From Nitrosopumilaceae archaeon (GTDB lineage Archaea > Thermoproteota > Nitrososphaeria > Nitrososphaerales > Nitrosopumilaceae): 64,000 nt of DNA. Shown here piece after piece: positions 7,389 to 16,254 of this stretch. The position numbers and the translations under genes were made by a program. The stretch spans positions 1-64,000 of the forward strand of contig DASQHX010000011.1 in NCBI GenBank assembly GCA_035631875.1, written 5' to 3'. Numbering within the stretch: position 1 is the stretch's first letter; every line of letters begins with the position of its first letter. Under the pieces are notes generated by a model, which was not told where the DNA came from, searched no databases, and saw only the letters and a program-made list of their open reading frames with translations.

Positions 7389-10241
7389 GTGATTTTGTAC
7401 AGCTCATCCACCCAAGACAATCCACCTCCGCGTGATGCGGGAAGATACATCAGAATAGGGATTGCCGCACTTATTGGTATAATAATTTTCGTGATGATAA
7501 GCAATCAAGCTGTAGTTTTATTTATGAATGTAAAAGAATTTGGTCATCTATTTACACAACCGCTTTACTATTCTCTTCTTTCCGCTGTAATACTTGCTTC
7601 TATAGTACTGATACGAGTAAATATAAAAAATCGTTCTTCTATTGCTTGGTATAGCATTCATACCGCAATAAATTTTTTAAAAAAAGGAAACAACTATTCT
7701 ATAACTGAAAACATACCAAGCTTTAAAGATTACAAGCTTAGTATTCCTAATTTTATAATTTGGCAAATAACAAAAGTTCTACTCTTTGGTGCATTCTTTG
7801 CAAACCTCATGTTTGGTTTTGCAGTTTCATACATGATTCAAGGAAATGATCTTGGTGTGCAAAGCATATGGAATTTGTTTTCACTTCCATTTTCAACACC
7901 TCCAACAGATCCCTCGTATTCATTAGACAAAGTTACTCCAATGATTCCAACTCTTATAATTTTAGTTCCACCAATATTAGCTGCAATTGGTTTACGTCTT
8001 GTACTTTATGTTGGATTACATAACATCGTTAGGGTCATCATAAACTATGTCCAAGATACATCAAAAGGCAAGCCAAAATTCCTTGATTATATTGCAACTA
8101 TAGAAGGCATAATTGGTATTGGAATAATTTGGGCCGGCATAAACATGTTTTTCACAGATCAAATAGACTACAACACAAAATATGCTATAGGTGGTACCCT
8201 TGCTGTAGGATTTGCTTTAATTGCGTTTTATTTTATTGATAAATTCAAATCAAAAGTAATCATACATCCTTCAAAACGAGATATCTATATCCGCATATTG
8301 ACAATAATTACAATTGCAATAATTGCAAGTTCAATAATGGCTGTCAATAACAGCATTGCCGATGCAAAAAAAATAGAATATCTTGGTCCATACAAAGCTC
8401 AACAAATCGGTGTCAATAGATATCTGGGCCAGCTTGATCAAATCCAGATTACACCCCATGAAGTAAAGCAAAGTTCTTCCATTCAACCTACAGATATACC
8501 AAATTATGTGATGCAAAATAATGCTCTACTAAGCAAGATAAGAGTTTGGGACTCGGAAGGAGCAAATGCAAAAATTAAACCTGAAATTGGACTTATACCA
8601 TATGTAGATTTTGAAAACAATGACATTTTGAGATTTAATGACACGCTATATTGGACAGCTTCGATGAAACCAATTCTTCCATCATCTGTAACTCCAGAAA
8701 ATATATGGTATAACCAACATCTTGTTTATACCCACGTTGACAACGGATTTCTGGCATTAGATGCAAGCAATGGTACTATAGTAGATAGTAATAATCTCTT
8801 CAAACAAAGAGTGATCTATTATGGAGAAGGCGGACTTTTTACAGATACATGGGCTGCATATCCAGTTAATAGAGGTACAAACACTGCTGAACTAAATAAT
8901 GCATCATATAATGGAAAAGGAGGCATAGACGTATATCCACCAATAAGCCAAATTTTTGAACCAAACTTCTTCCTTTCTTATCCGACAGAACCAATCCACA
9001 TAATTCGATATAGGGATATTCATGATAGAATGCAATTGTTGTATCCGTATTTCCAATATACTCTATTTAATAATAATGTAGACGCTTTACCTGTTACTGA
9101 TGGCCAAAAAACATACTGGCTTGTTCCACTAATAGTAGGTTTTGATACAAAGAATGTACCTTGGTCAGTAAGTAACCCATATCTTAGACTTGTTGGTTTT
9201 GCATTGTTGGATACCTATAACGGCAACATTACTTTGATTAAAACTGGAGATGATTTCTTTACAAAAATGTTTGTCAGTGAATATGGAAATAATTTTATCG
9301 ATACACCCTCATGGCTTCAGAAACAACTTCGATATCCAGAGGCGTTATTTGATTGGAAGGTAGACATGTTTAACATGTATCATGTTACAGACACTTCTAC
9401 ATTCATACAAGCAAAAGATTTCTATGAAGTTCCAACTGGACTTCAAACTTATTATGTAGAGGCAAAACCTCCAGGATATGATAAAACATCATTTATAGGA
9501 ATTCTTTCACTTGAATTACAAGGATCACAGGGAAGAAACCTTGCAGGTTTCATGACTGTTCAAAATGACATTCCTAACTTGGGTAAGATGCAATTTTATC
9601 AAGTTCCATTAGATTCTAAGACAAAGCTTCTTGGTCCATCAGCAGTAAGTGAAGCACTGTCTAGAGATCCTGATTTTGCTAAATTGCAAACATTACTTCG
9701 AAATCCAAGAATTGGAGATAATATTCTTTACAGAATAGGTAATGACGATGTTTACTTTATTCCAGTATATACTGCGGGTTCGGGTGGAGTTGTTACACAA
9801 CTTGGAACAATTGCTGCAGTTGGTGCCGCATTTGATGGAGAATATCATGTGGGGCTTGGAGATACACCACAACAAGCCTTTACTGCATATCTTGCTAAAC
9901 TCAGTGGTATTGCTCCGTCCAATATTACAAGTGCCTTACAGCTAGATCAAGCAAGTAGAATTGCTACTCTAAGAACTATACTAGAAGCAGATAACTTGAA
10001 AATTGTTAGTCCAACATCCATACAACTACCGCTTTCATTTGAAGAGGGCAAGACTTCCTTCTTACAGCAATCTGATCTAGATAACGTAAAGAAGCTAATC
10101 TCAGATTTCTTGAAGAATTTTGTACAGCCAAGAAGTGATAGGATAATTTTCTGGGAAGAAAATAGCACAGTAAAGCTAGGTACAATTGTGGTTGTAGATA
10201 ACGTACCGGAATTACATTATATCTCAATTGGGGTAGGTTAG
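7389..10241 (+). CDS. UPF0182 family membrane protein
   Basis: A 950-residue protein of the UPF0182 family, whose function is unknown. It starts at GTG with AAGGAAGC just upstream. The first ~325 residues hold about seven hydrophobic helices (near 20-42, 56-75, 128-150, 185-207, 236-256, 268-285, 303-323). The remaining ~620 residues are predicted extracytoplasmic and lack further obvious membrane spans; they carry family-like segments such as YTHVDNGFLALDA and YGEGGLF. Length and the helices-then-large-ectodomain layout fit the family, which occurs in actinobacteria, cyanobacteria and archaea. Its stop codon abuts the TTG start of the next gene, suggesting translational coupling with the amidotransferase-like protein. 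Confidence 0.85.
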   Translation: MILYSSSTQDNPPPRDAGRYIRIGIAALIGIIIFVMISNQAVVLFMNVKEFGHLFTQPLYYSLLSAVILASIVLIRVNIKNRSSIAWYSIHTAINFLKKGNNYSITENIPSFKDYKLSIPNFIIWQITKVLLFGAFFANLMFGFAVSYMIQGNDLGVQSIWNLFSLPFSTPPTDPSYSLDKVTPMIPTLIILVPPILAAIGLRLVLYVGLHNIVRVIINYVQDTSKGKPKFLDYIATIEGIIGIGIIWAGINMFFTDQIDYNTKYAIGGTLAVGFALIAFYFIDKFKSKVIIHPSKRDIYIRILTIITIAIIASSIMAVNNSIADAKKIEYLGPYKAQQIGVNRYLGQLDQIQITPHEVKQSSSIQPTDIPNYVMQNNALLSKIRVWDSEGANAKIKPEIGLIPYVDFENNDILRFNDTLYWTASMKPILPSSVTPENIWYNQHLVYTHVDNGFLALDASNGTIVDSNNLFKQRVIYYGEGGLFTDTWAAYPVNRGTNTAELNNASYNGKGGIDVYPPISQIFEPNFFLSYPTEPIHIIRYRDIHDRMQLLYPYFQYTLFNNNVDALPVTDGQKTYWLVPLIVGFDTKNVPWSVSNPYLRLVGFALLDTYNGNITLIKTGDDFFTKMFVSEYGNNFIDTPSWLQKQLRYPEALFDWKVDMFNMYHVTDTSTFIQAKDFYEVPTGLQTYYVEAKPPGYDKTSFIGILSLELQGSQGRNLAGFMTVQNDIPNLGKMQFYQVPLDSKTKLLGPSAVSEALSRDPDFAKLQTLLRNPRIGDNILYRIGNDDVYFIPVYTAGSGGVVTQLGTIAAVGAAFDGEYHVGLGDTPQQAFTAYLAKLSGIAPSNITSALQLDQASRIATLRTILEADNLKIVSPTSIQLPLSFEEGKTSFLQQSDLDNVKKLISDFLKNFVQPRSDRIIFWEENSTVKLGTIVVVDNVPELHYISIGVG

Positions 10242-10787
10242 TTGCTTTTAGTCGTAGATAACGGCTCTGTCTACACTAAATCGCTTTTGGATTTTTTATT
10301 ATACCAAAAAATAACCTTTAACACACTCTCTTTTGATAAAGTGATTCTTTCAGAACTTCACAAATATTCATCAGTAATTCTCTCTGGAAGAACAACAAAC
10401 ATTGCTATGATGAATGCCATTAACTCTAAAATAATAAGACATGCTGTTATAAAAAAAATTCCCCTACTTGGAATATGTTATGGTGCAGAAATCCTTGCAC
10501 TTACACTTGGAGGTACAATTAAGAAAATGGGCAAATTAAACAATGGAATACAAGAAATTGAAGTCATAAAACCAAATCCCATATGCGAAAATAAAATTAG
10601 AGTTTTTGAGAGTCATTCTTACCTGGTTTCAAAACTTGATAGTTGTTTTGAGCACATTGCAAAATCTGACTATTGTAAATATGAAATATTCCAATATGCA
10701 AATCATAAAATCTTTGGAACCCAATTTCATCCAGAAATGAGTGATGATGGAAAACTTCTTCTAGAAAAATTCATCACTATTCAATAG
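10242..10787 (+). CDS. Stand-alone class I glutamine amidotransferase
   Basis: A 181-residue class I glutamine amidotransferase domain, most like the GATase subunit of GMP synthase. The nucleophile is Cys79 in LGICYGAE; His163 and Glu165 in TQFHPEMS complete the triad. The usual SGGP motif is replaced by LSGRTTN. A complete two-domain GMP synthase lies at 27864-29387, so this copy is probably not the main GuaA amidotransferase. It starts with TTG on the base after the UPF0182 stop. Such a protein should feed ammonia to a partner synthetase or act as a glutaminase-like hydrolase; the partner is not evident here. Confidence 0.75.
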   Translation: MLLVVDNGSVYTKSLLDFLLYQKITFNTLSFDKVILSELHKYSSVILSGRTTNIAMMNAINSKIIRHAVIKKIPLLGICYGAEILALTLGGTIKKMGKLNNGIQEIEVIKPNPICENKIRVFESHSYLVSKLDSCFEHIAKSDYCKYEIFQYANHKIFGTQFHPEMSDDGKLLLEKFITIQ

Positions 10788-10818
10788 TTTTAATATTGTA
10801 AATTTATTGTGATTTGTA

Positions 10819-11760
10819 ATGGAATCTAACCACATTCTCTCACTACCAATTGTAAAAGAGGAAAACATTTGTTTACCTCTTGTAATTATTGCAGTATCCA
10901 AATATTGGGGAATAGATCTCCCTTTTTCTGAAGCTAAAGAGATTGCAAAAAAATATCCTAACATGAAAGGAAGCATAATGATGGAAGGAATTGAGCTTGC
11001 AGAACGACATGGACTTGCTAGTTTGATCTTAAATTCTACTATTAAAGAATTGAAAAAATTAATTGATATGGGAATTCCACCCATAGTTATCCTTCCAGGA
11101 ATACGTGATACCGTACAGCACGCATCTCTTATTTTAGGATATGATGATATAGAGAAAACAATCTTACATTATTTTCCTGAACCTGATAAGGTTGGTGCAA
11201 TACCAGAAAAAAAATTTGATGAACAATGGTCTGAGGATGATAAACTCTTACTTGTTTTAGTTCCAACAGATATACTTTCAGAAATAAATTTAGAAAATAA
11301 AAAAGAAAAATCAAATAGATTATGTTTTAATGCTGAAAAATTGCGCTTACAAGGAAAATTTACAGATGCTATAACTACATTACAAAAGGCATTTGAAATA
11401 AATCAATCCAACTCTACTGCATATTGTTTGCTTGGTGGAATACTAAATGATCAAAATTCTCCTGACGCTGTTCAATATTATCAAAAAAGTATTGCATTAA
11501 ATCCTAGGTGTTATCTTGCATATCGAGGTCTTGGAAATTTTTATTTAAAATCAAAGGACTATTCAAATGCAGAAAAATACTATACAAAGGCAATTGAAAT
11601 AAATCAAAATAGATTTGCTCCAATTTATAAAAATCGTGGTTTAGTAAGACTAGAACAGAATAAAAAAACTGAAGCTAAAGATGACTTTGAAAAATACTTG
11701 GAACAAATGCCAAATGCCTCTGACAGAACCGGGATCTTAGAGGTTTTAAAAGAATTATAG
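10819..11760 (+). CDS. C39-like cysteine peptidase domain fused to TPR repeats
   Basis: 313 residues. Residues 1-150 look like a C39/papain-like fold: Cys18 in NICLPLVIIAVSKYWG sits where C39 peptidases have CGPxxLxxxxxYWG, and His101 in VQHASLILGYDD matches the catalytic H-x(6-7)-GYD segment. Residues ~170-300 form three or more tetratricopeptide units (for example YCLLGGILND..., YRGLGNFYLKSKDYSNAEKYYTKAIE..., YKNRGLVRLEQ...). There is no signal peptide or membrane helix, so it is probably cytoplasmic. The substrate is unknown; C39 domains usually cut Gly-Gly leader peptides, and the TPRs may hold partners. It follows the amidotransferase by 31 bases, possibly in the same transcript. Confidence 0.65.
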   Translation: MESNHILSLPIVKEENICLPLVIIAVSKYWGIDLPFSEAKEIAKKYPNMKGSIMMEGIELAERHGLASLILNSTIKELKKLIDMGIPPIVILPGIRDTVQHASLILGYDDIEKTILHYFPEPDKVGAIPEKKFDEQWSEDDKLLLVLVPTDILSEINLENKKEKSNRLCFNAEKLRLQGKFTDAITTLQKAFEINQSNSTAYCLLGGILNDQNSPDAVQYYQKSIALNPRCYLAYRGLGNFYLKSKDYSNAEKYYTKAIEINQNRFAPIYKNRGLVRLEQNKKTEAKDDFEKYLEQMPNASDRTGILEVLKEL

Positions 11761-11801
11761 CATTTGGAAAGGTTTTACAATACTTTGAAGAGTAAAATAA
11801 C

Positions 11802-12209
11802 ATGGATTGCATTTTTTGTAAGATAGTGGAGGGGAAGATTCCATCAAGGAAAATAACTGAAACTGAGAAATCACTGGCATTTTTAGATGCATTTCCATTA
11901 ACAATAGGACATACACTAGTTATTCCAAAGAAACACTATACCAAAATTGAGGAAATGACCAAAGAAGACAACTCGGATCTATTTGAGGTTGTAAGAATTT
12001 TAACAGGAAAAATAGAACGCTTAGCACCATCTTCTCTTATAGCCATTCATAATGGTAAAGAAAGTGGACAAGAGGTTCCTCATGTTCATGTGCATATTAT
12101 TCCACGTAATACTGATGATTCTGTAGGACCAATTCATAGTATGTTTAGCAAAAAACCAAAACTTACAAATGACGAATTTGACAATATTACAGAAAAACTT
12201 GCTAAATAA
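11802..12209 (+). CDS. HIT family nucleotide-binding hydrolase
   Basis: 135 residues with the histidine triad in HVHVHIIPR near residue 98 and the N-terminal CIFCKIVEGKIPSRK that carries two zinc-type cysteines, both typical of HINT-branch proteins. These enzymes hydrolyse nucleoside phosphoramidates or related mononucleotide adducts; the exact substrate cannot be set from sequence. The start ATG gives the usual N-terminus. It lies 41 bases after the C39/TPR gene. Confidence 0.93.
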   Translation: MDCIFCKIVEGKIPSRKITETEKSLAFLDAFPLTIGHTLVIPKKHYTKIEEMTKEDNSDLFEVVRILTGKIERLAPSSLIAIHNGKESGQEVPHVHVHIIPRNTDDSVGPIHSMFSKKPKLTNDEFDNITEKLAK

Positions 12210-12358
12210 AAATCTAATTTCTTAAATTTATTACCATTCCCATTATATATAAAAACTTTAAATTTCACTTTAAATATTATAAAAGCATAGCATATTCATC
12301 ACAAAATAATATTGCTGTTGCAACAATTCAGGGACGTTACTATTTTAAATTTGTAAAG

Positions 12359-12940
12359 ATGCTCAAATTTTTAAAAATGAATTATGATTCTATATTGCCT
12401 ACTGAAATAGATCATACAGATAAAAGACTTATTCTTACTACCATGCAGGAAGCATCTAAAATTGCAAGTAATTTTGTTCTATGCGCAGAAGAATTTGATG
12501 CAGATCCAACTGTAATAAAAGGACTAATAACACAAAAACTTGAAGCTGGTTTTCATGAACGGACATTAGTTTTAGGAATAGATCCAGGTAATAGGATAGG
12601 ATTTTCAGTTTTTTACTATCAAAATGAAATTGAAAGCTCAACCTATACATCACTTGATGAATTAATATCACATATCGTTAGAATCTTGGCAGGATTGAAA
12701 GCTGATAGAAAAATTGTTAAAATAGGAAATGGAAATATGAAAATAGCTCGTCACATAATTGATAGATTAAATCTTAGTTTTTGTTCACATTTTGAATTAG
12801 AATTTGTAGACGAGCGAAAGACATCACTAAAAATTAAAAATCATAACAAAAGAGGAGAACGTGATAAAATGTCTGCAAGGTATATTACCCAAAGGGATGG
12901 ATATAGACACTTAATTTTACCACTTTCAAGAACTGGCTGA
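12359..12940 (+). CDS. RuvC/RNase H-fold-like protein of unknown role
   Basis: 193 residues. LVLGIDPGNRIGFSVFY (about 71-87) is a typical first strand of RuvC-like nucleases with the metal-binding Asp; a second acidic motif follows in LEFVDERKTS and a third in RGERDKMSARYITQR, giving the D...E...D arrangement of the fold. It is too divergent to call RuvC or Hjc; about 70 N-terminal residues precede the fold and have no recognised domain. ATG at 12359; an in-frame ATG at 12377 is an alternative. The 149 bases upstream are very AT-rich with several TATA-like runs (near 12260-12285), so it probably has its own promoter. Confidence 0.6.
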   Translation: MLKFLKMNYDSILPTEIDHTDKRLILTTMQEASKIASNFVLCAEEFDADPTVIKGLITQKLEAGFHERTLVLGIDPGNRIGFSVFYYQNEIESSTYTSLDELISHIVRILAGLKADRKIVKIGNGNMKIARHIIDRLNLSFCSHFELEFVDERKTSLKIKNHNKRGERDKMSARYITQRDGYRHLILPLSRTG

Positions 12941-13054
12941 AACATTATGTAAAAATTAGTCATTGTATAAAAAATGCTTATATGATAGTTCCAAAAATAT
13001 ATGCAAAAAATTGAAATTTTTCATATTTTTAAAAACCATACATATTTATATCGC

Positions 13055-13100
13055 TTTTTCAGTTTTTTCCTGAAAAGTCTGGATAGCTCAAGAGAGACTT
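13055..13100 (+). other. Two overlapping hairpins downstream of a TATA-like box
   Basis: Within the 267-base gap 12941-13207, a 7-bp perfect stem (13056-13062 with 13070-13076) is followed by a second 6-bp stem (13075-13080 with 13095-13100). The two share bases 13075-13076, so they cannot both form fully. A TATA-like TTTATATCG lies at 13045-13053, placing a start near 13075. This could be a small RNA or a regulatory leader; nothing ties it to a known family. A second TATA-like box (13154-13162) probably serves the following gene. Confidence 0.25.
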
Positions 13101-13207
13101 GTATAAATTTTACATAAAATTTCTTAATTTAATATAGAAAATTCTGATCCATGCTTAAATACTTAGTATTACTATAATAAATTACAAGGAATAGTGACTG
13201 AAGAAAA

Positions 13208-13561
13208 ATGACATGTAAAGGAATATGCACAAGATACAAGGCTCAGAAGCCAGTAGGTACGGGTCGTTATGCGTCAGGACAGAAGAGATGCCAGATTTGT
13301 GAAATTTTCATAAAATGGGAAGGTCTTTGGTGTCCATGCTGCGGATACAGACTTAGAACAAAACCAAGAAATCTAAAATACAAAGCAAAATTGCGTGCTA
13401 GAGTTGAAGCGGACTCTCAACTAGAATCTGTTGCTGTAAAGGCTGCAGAAGTAGAAGAGATTGAGGTAGAGGCAATAGCAGTAAAAAAGGCCACAATAAA
13501 AGCTAAGACGGCAAAGGCTACGAAAAAGGTAGCAATAGTGCCGGTAGCAATAAAGGCATAG
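13208..13561 (+). CDS. Zinc-ribbon protein with Lys/Ala-rich tail
   Basis: 117 residues. Cysteines at MTCKGICTRY, then RCQICEIF and LWCPCCGYRL (about residues 3-55) make a likely zinc-binding core; GLWCPCCGYRLRTKPR resembles nucleic-acid-binding ribbons. From about residue 70 the chain is a low-complexity Ala/Lys/Val/Glu tail (KKATIKAKTAKATKKVA) reminiscent of histone-H1-like tails. Role unknown; DNA or RNA binding is inference from the basic tail. A TATA-like CTTAAATAC at 13154-13162 would give a leader of about 20 bases. It is followed 16 bases later by the next small gene. Confidence 0.7.
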   Translation: MTCKGICTRYKAQKPVGTGRYASGQKRCQICEIFIKWEGLWCPCCGYRLRTKPRNLKYKAKLRARVEADSQLESVAVKAAEVEEIEVEAIAVKKATIKAKTAKATKKVAIVPVAIKA

Positions 13562-13577
13562 CTGACGTAGATTTTTG

Positions 13578-13913
13578 ATGTCCCAAGTCGGTTATAAGAA
13601 AAAAACCGTAAAAGTGGACAATCGAGAATTTTTGGTTCAAGTAGTTCCCTTTGATAATGGTAATTTTATTTCAATAACTGAGGGAAAAGAAAAAATTGGT
13701 GCTATGATGGTGTCAGTTGGATCTGGAACTCGTATTAGTACAGCTACCGTGATTCCATCAAAATCCGATTCCTTTTTTTTGAAAATGGTTTCTGAGCGAT
13801 TGGCATCTATTATAAACGGAATATGTGTTGCATCACTTAACATACAAAAAGAACTTGAGTTAGAACCCATGAAAGTACTTATGAATGAAATAATGGAGAT
13901 TGTAAAACAATGA
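13578..13913 (+). CDS. Small protein, possibly PAC3/PAC4-like proteasome assembly chaperone
   Basis: About 111 residues, no cysteine motif, no membrane helix. The layout (beta strands to about residue 60, a helix near KMVSERLASIINGIC, a final strand, then a helix with LEPMKVLMNEIMEIV) resembles the small proteasome-assembly chaperones of the PAC3/PAC4 type, but I rest this on general pattern only. I prefer the ATG at 13578 over the TTG one codon earlier. The last four bases overlap the ATG of the UbiD gene, so they are co-translated. Confidence 0.5.
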   Translation: MSQVGYKKKTVKVDNREFLVQVVPFDNGNFISITEGKEKIGAMMVSVGSGTRISTATVIPSKSDSFFLKMVSERLASIINGICVASLNIQKELELEPMKVLMNEIMEIVKQ

Positions 13914-15241
13914 CTGATTTACGGGCTTATCTTAACCAGATAAAAAAACTAAATGAACTGTCTGTTGTAAAAAAGAAAGTATCTACAAAATATGAGATCG
14001 CTGCTGTTACTTCGCAAATAGATGGTGGCAATGCAATTTTATTTGAAAATATAAAAGAAAGTAAATTTCGATTAGTAGCAAATCTAGTTGGTACTAGAGC
14101 AAGATTTGCCAAAGCAGTAAATGCAAAAGAATCTAACATTCATCAAAAGATAATCTTTGCAATTAAAGGTGCAAAAAAGCCAGAGATTGTTTCAGATGCA
14201 AAATTTATGGAAAATAGATCGAAAGACTTGTCTATCTTACCAATTGTACGACACTTTGAAAAAGAATCAGGATCTTTTATTACTTCATCTATAATTTATA
14301 CACAAAATCAAGAAACTAGGACACAAAATTCATCATTTCATAGATTGATGCCTCTTGATAAAACTCACTTTTCTGTGAGAATGGTGGAAGGAAGACATCT
14401 ACATCGTACATTTGTACGTTCCAAAGAGCATGGTGAAGATCTAAGAGTAGCAATAACTATTGGTGTACACCCTGCAATCTCCATAGCTGGTGCATATCAA
14501 GCAGACTGGGGAAAAGATGAATTAGAAATAGCAAATGCAATTTTGGGAAATAAATTAACCTTGACTAAGACACCATATTCTAATATCAAAGTACCATCTA
14601 GTGCTGAAATAGTTATGGAAGGAAAAATTCTACAAGATAAAACTCACAAGGAATGGATGGTTGAAATGCTCAGGACTTATGATTTTAAAAGAGAACAACC
14701 AGTTTTTGAACTAGAAAATCTATACTATCGAAACAATCCAATCTTTCATGATATTCTTTCTGGTTATTCAGAACATAGATTGTTAATGGGGATGCCAATT
14801 GAAGCTAAACTAAACCGTGATGTTAGACAAGAATTTCCTAGGACGAAAAAAGTTGTTATGAGTGATGGTGGTTGCAACTGGCTTCATGCAATCGTACAAA
14901 TTTCAAAAAAGAAAGATTCTGATGCAAAAAAGGTGATTGAAAAAACTTTTGCAGCACATAGGTCGTTGAAAATGGTAACAGTAGTAGATGATGATATTGA
15001 TCCAACTAATGCAATAAGTGTAGAATACGCAATGGCTACTAGATTCCAAGCAGACAAGGACTTGACAATTATAGAAAAAGTAAGAGGTTCTAGCTTGGAT
15101 CCATCAAGTGATCAAAAAAAATTGCTTACTGCAAAACTTGGAATCGATGCAACAAGGCCACTTTTAAAAAGATCAGAAGGATTTGAAATAGCAAAAATTC
15201 CAGGAAAAGATAAAGTCTCATTGAAAGATTATCTAAACTAG
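13910..15241 (+). CDS. UbiD family prenylated-FMN decarboxylase
   Basis: 443 residues of the UbiD family, which use prenylated FMN to decarboxylate unsaturated or aromatic acids. Recognisable stretches: LPIVRHFEKESGSFITSS, the FHRLM...VRMVEGRHLHRTF region, AITIGVHPAISIAGAY, and PSSAEIVMEGKI, which carries conserved glutamates of the active region. In many archaea a UbiD homologue of this length is the anhydromevalonate phosphate decarboxylase of the archaeal mevalonate pathway; with a HMG-CoA reductase at 40000 in the same window, that is a plausible role here, though menaquinone-type decarboxylation is the alternative. It overlaps the preceding small gene by 4 bases. Confidence 0.85.
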   Translation: MTDLRAYLNQIKKLNELSVVKKKVSTKYEIAAVTSQIDGGNAILFENIKESKFRLVANLVGTRARFAKAVNAKESNIHQKIIFAIKGAKKPEIVSDAKFMENRSKDLSILPIVRHFEKESGSFITSSIIYTQNQETRTQNSSFHRLMPLDKTHFSVRMVEGRHLHRTFVRSKEHGEDLRVAITIGVHPAISIAGAYQADWGKDELEIANAILGNKLTLTKTPYSNIKVPSSAEIVMEGKILQDKTHKEWMVEMLRTYDFKREQPVFELENLYYRNNPIFHDILSGYSEHRLLMGMPIEAKLNRDVRQEFPRTKKVVMSDGGCNWLHAIVQISKKKDSDAKKVIEKTFAAHRSLKMVTVVDDDIDPTNAISVEYAMATRFQADKDLTIIEKVRGSSLDPSSDQKKLLTAKLGIDATRPLLKRSEGFEIAKIPGKDKVSLKDYLN

Positions 15242-15274
15242 ATATCTCTCATAAAGCTGCCTAGTTTTGACTAG

Positions 15275-16201
15275 TTAATGGATAGAGCCAATCATTAATG
15301 CAATAAACAAGATTGCAAGATAGGGACTAGAAAATTTGAATAGTGTCCAAGATGTCTTTTCTGATGGTTTAGTTAAAACCCATATACTGAGAATTAACAT
15401 TATTGCACCTGAAATTATTGCTGTATACAAATAAACATCATTTACTATTTTCTCTCCATTATTTGTAAGAAAGAATGGAATGATACTAAAGAGAACCATC
15501 ATGAGTGTTGTTCCCGCTATTACTCTCACAGACGTCTTTTCTGATTGTACTGCAGTAAGCATTGGCACATTTACTTTGTTGTAATCCTCTTTGAAATGCA
15601 ATGTAAGTGCCCATATGTGCATAGGAATCCAGACAAATACTAGTCCAGCCATTACTAATCCAAGATCCCACAAACCATGAGTAGTTACTGCCACATATCC
15701 AATCATTGCTGGTGCCCCTCCGGAAAATCCGCCTAAAACTATGTTAGTTCGACTTTTTCGTTTTAGTAAATGACTGTAAACTATAATGTTGTCTGCTAAC
15801 CCAAACGCCATAAAAATTCCAGCCCATATGCCATTCCAAAAAGAGCTAGTGATAGAAATCGAAAATGAACATGCAAGAGAAATTACTGCAAGAATTAATC
15901 CAAAATTTCTTGCCTTTTCAGGAGGAAAAATCCTTCTACTTGGAATTGGTCTATTTTTTGTTCTTTCCATAATTGCATCAATATCTCTATCATGATAGTT
16001 GGTTAATGTATTAGCTGCAGCTGATCCTGCAGCAACACCGCCCAACATCAATGCCCATGTAGCAAGAGAAATTTCAATATGATAAATATTTGATGCAGTA
16101 ACAGCTGCACCAAATGCAGTAAAAACTAAAAGATACCAAATTTTTGGTTTAGTTAATTCATAATATACCTTGATTCTTGAGCTTGCCTTTGTGGTTAACA
16201 C
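15275..16201 (-). CDS. ctaB: Heme O synthase (protoheme IX farnesyltransferase)
   Basis: Integral membrane prenyltransferase that adds a farnesyl-type chain to heme B, the first step toward heme O/A for the terminal oxidase. 308 residues with about nine hydrophobic helices. The Asp-rich prenyl-diphosphate site is seen in NYHDRDIDAIMERTKNRPIP (about residues 67-86), and a second polar loop in HFKEDYNKVNVPML. N-terminal YYELTKPKIWYLLVFTAFG is typical. It works with the oxidase cluster at 57716-61472, which contains a heme A synthase-like gene. Confidence 0.95.
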   Translation of the reverse strand: MLTTKASSRIKVYYELTKPKIWYLLVFTAFGAAVTASNIYHIEISLATWALMLGGVAAGSAAANTLTNYHDRDIDAIMERTKNRPIPSRRIFPPEKARNFGLILAVISLACSFSISITSSFWNGIWAGIFMAFGLADNIIVYSHLLKRKSRTNIVLGGFSGGAPAMIGYVAVTTHGLWDLGLVMAGLVFVWIPMHIWALTLHFKEDYNKVNVPMLTAVQSEKTSVRVIAGTTLMMVLFSIIPFFLTNNGEKIVNDVYLYTAIISGAIMLILSIWVLTKPSEKTSWTLFKFSSPYLAILFIALMIGSIH

Positions 16202-16254
16202 TATTTCTCCTCTTTTTTTGATCTTTTTTAGTTATTTATAGGTTGAATAAATTC

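Noticed and set aside
10242-10787. Separate GuaA amidotransferase subunit of GMP synthase
   Set aside because: A complete two-domain GMP synthase is encoded at 27864-29387, and the SGGP motif is lost here.
12210-12358. AT-rich run as an origin of replication
   Set aside because: No repeated origin-box motifs and no cdc6/orc1 gene nearby; AT-richness is explained by promoter sequence.
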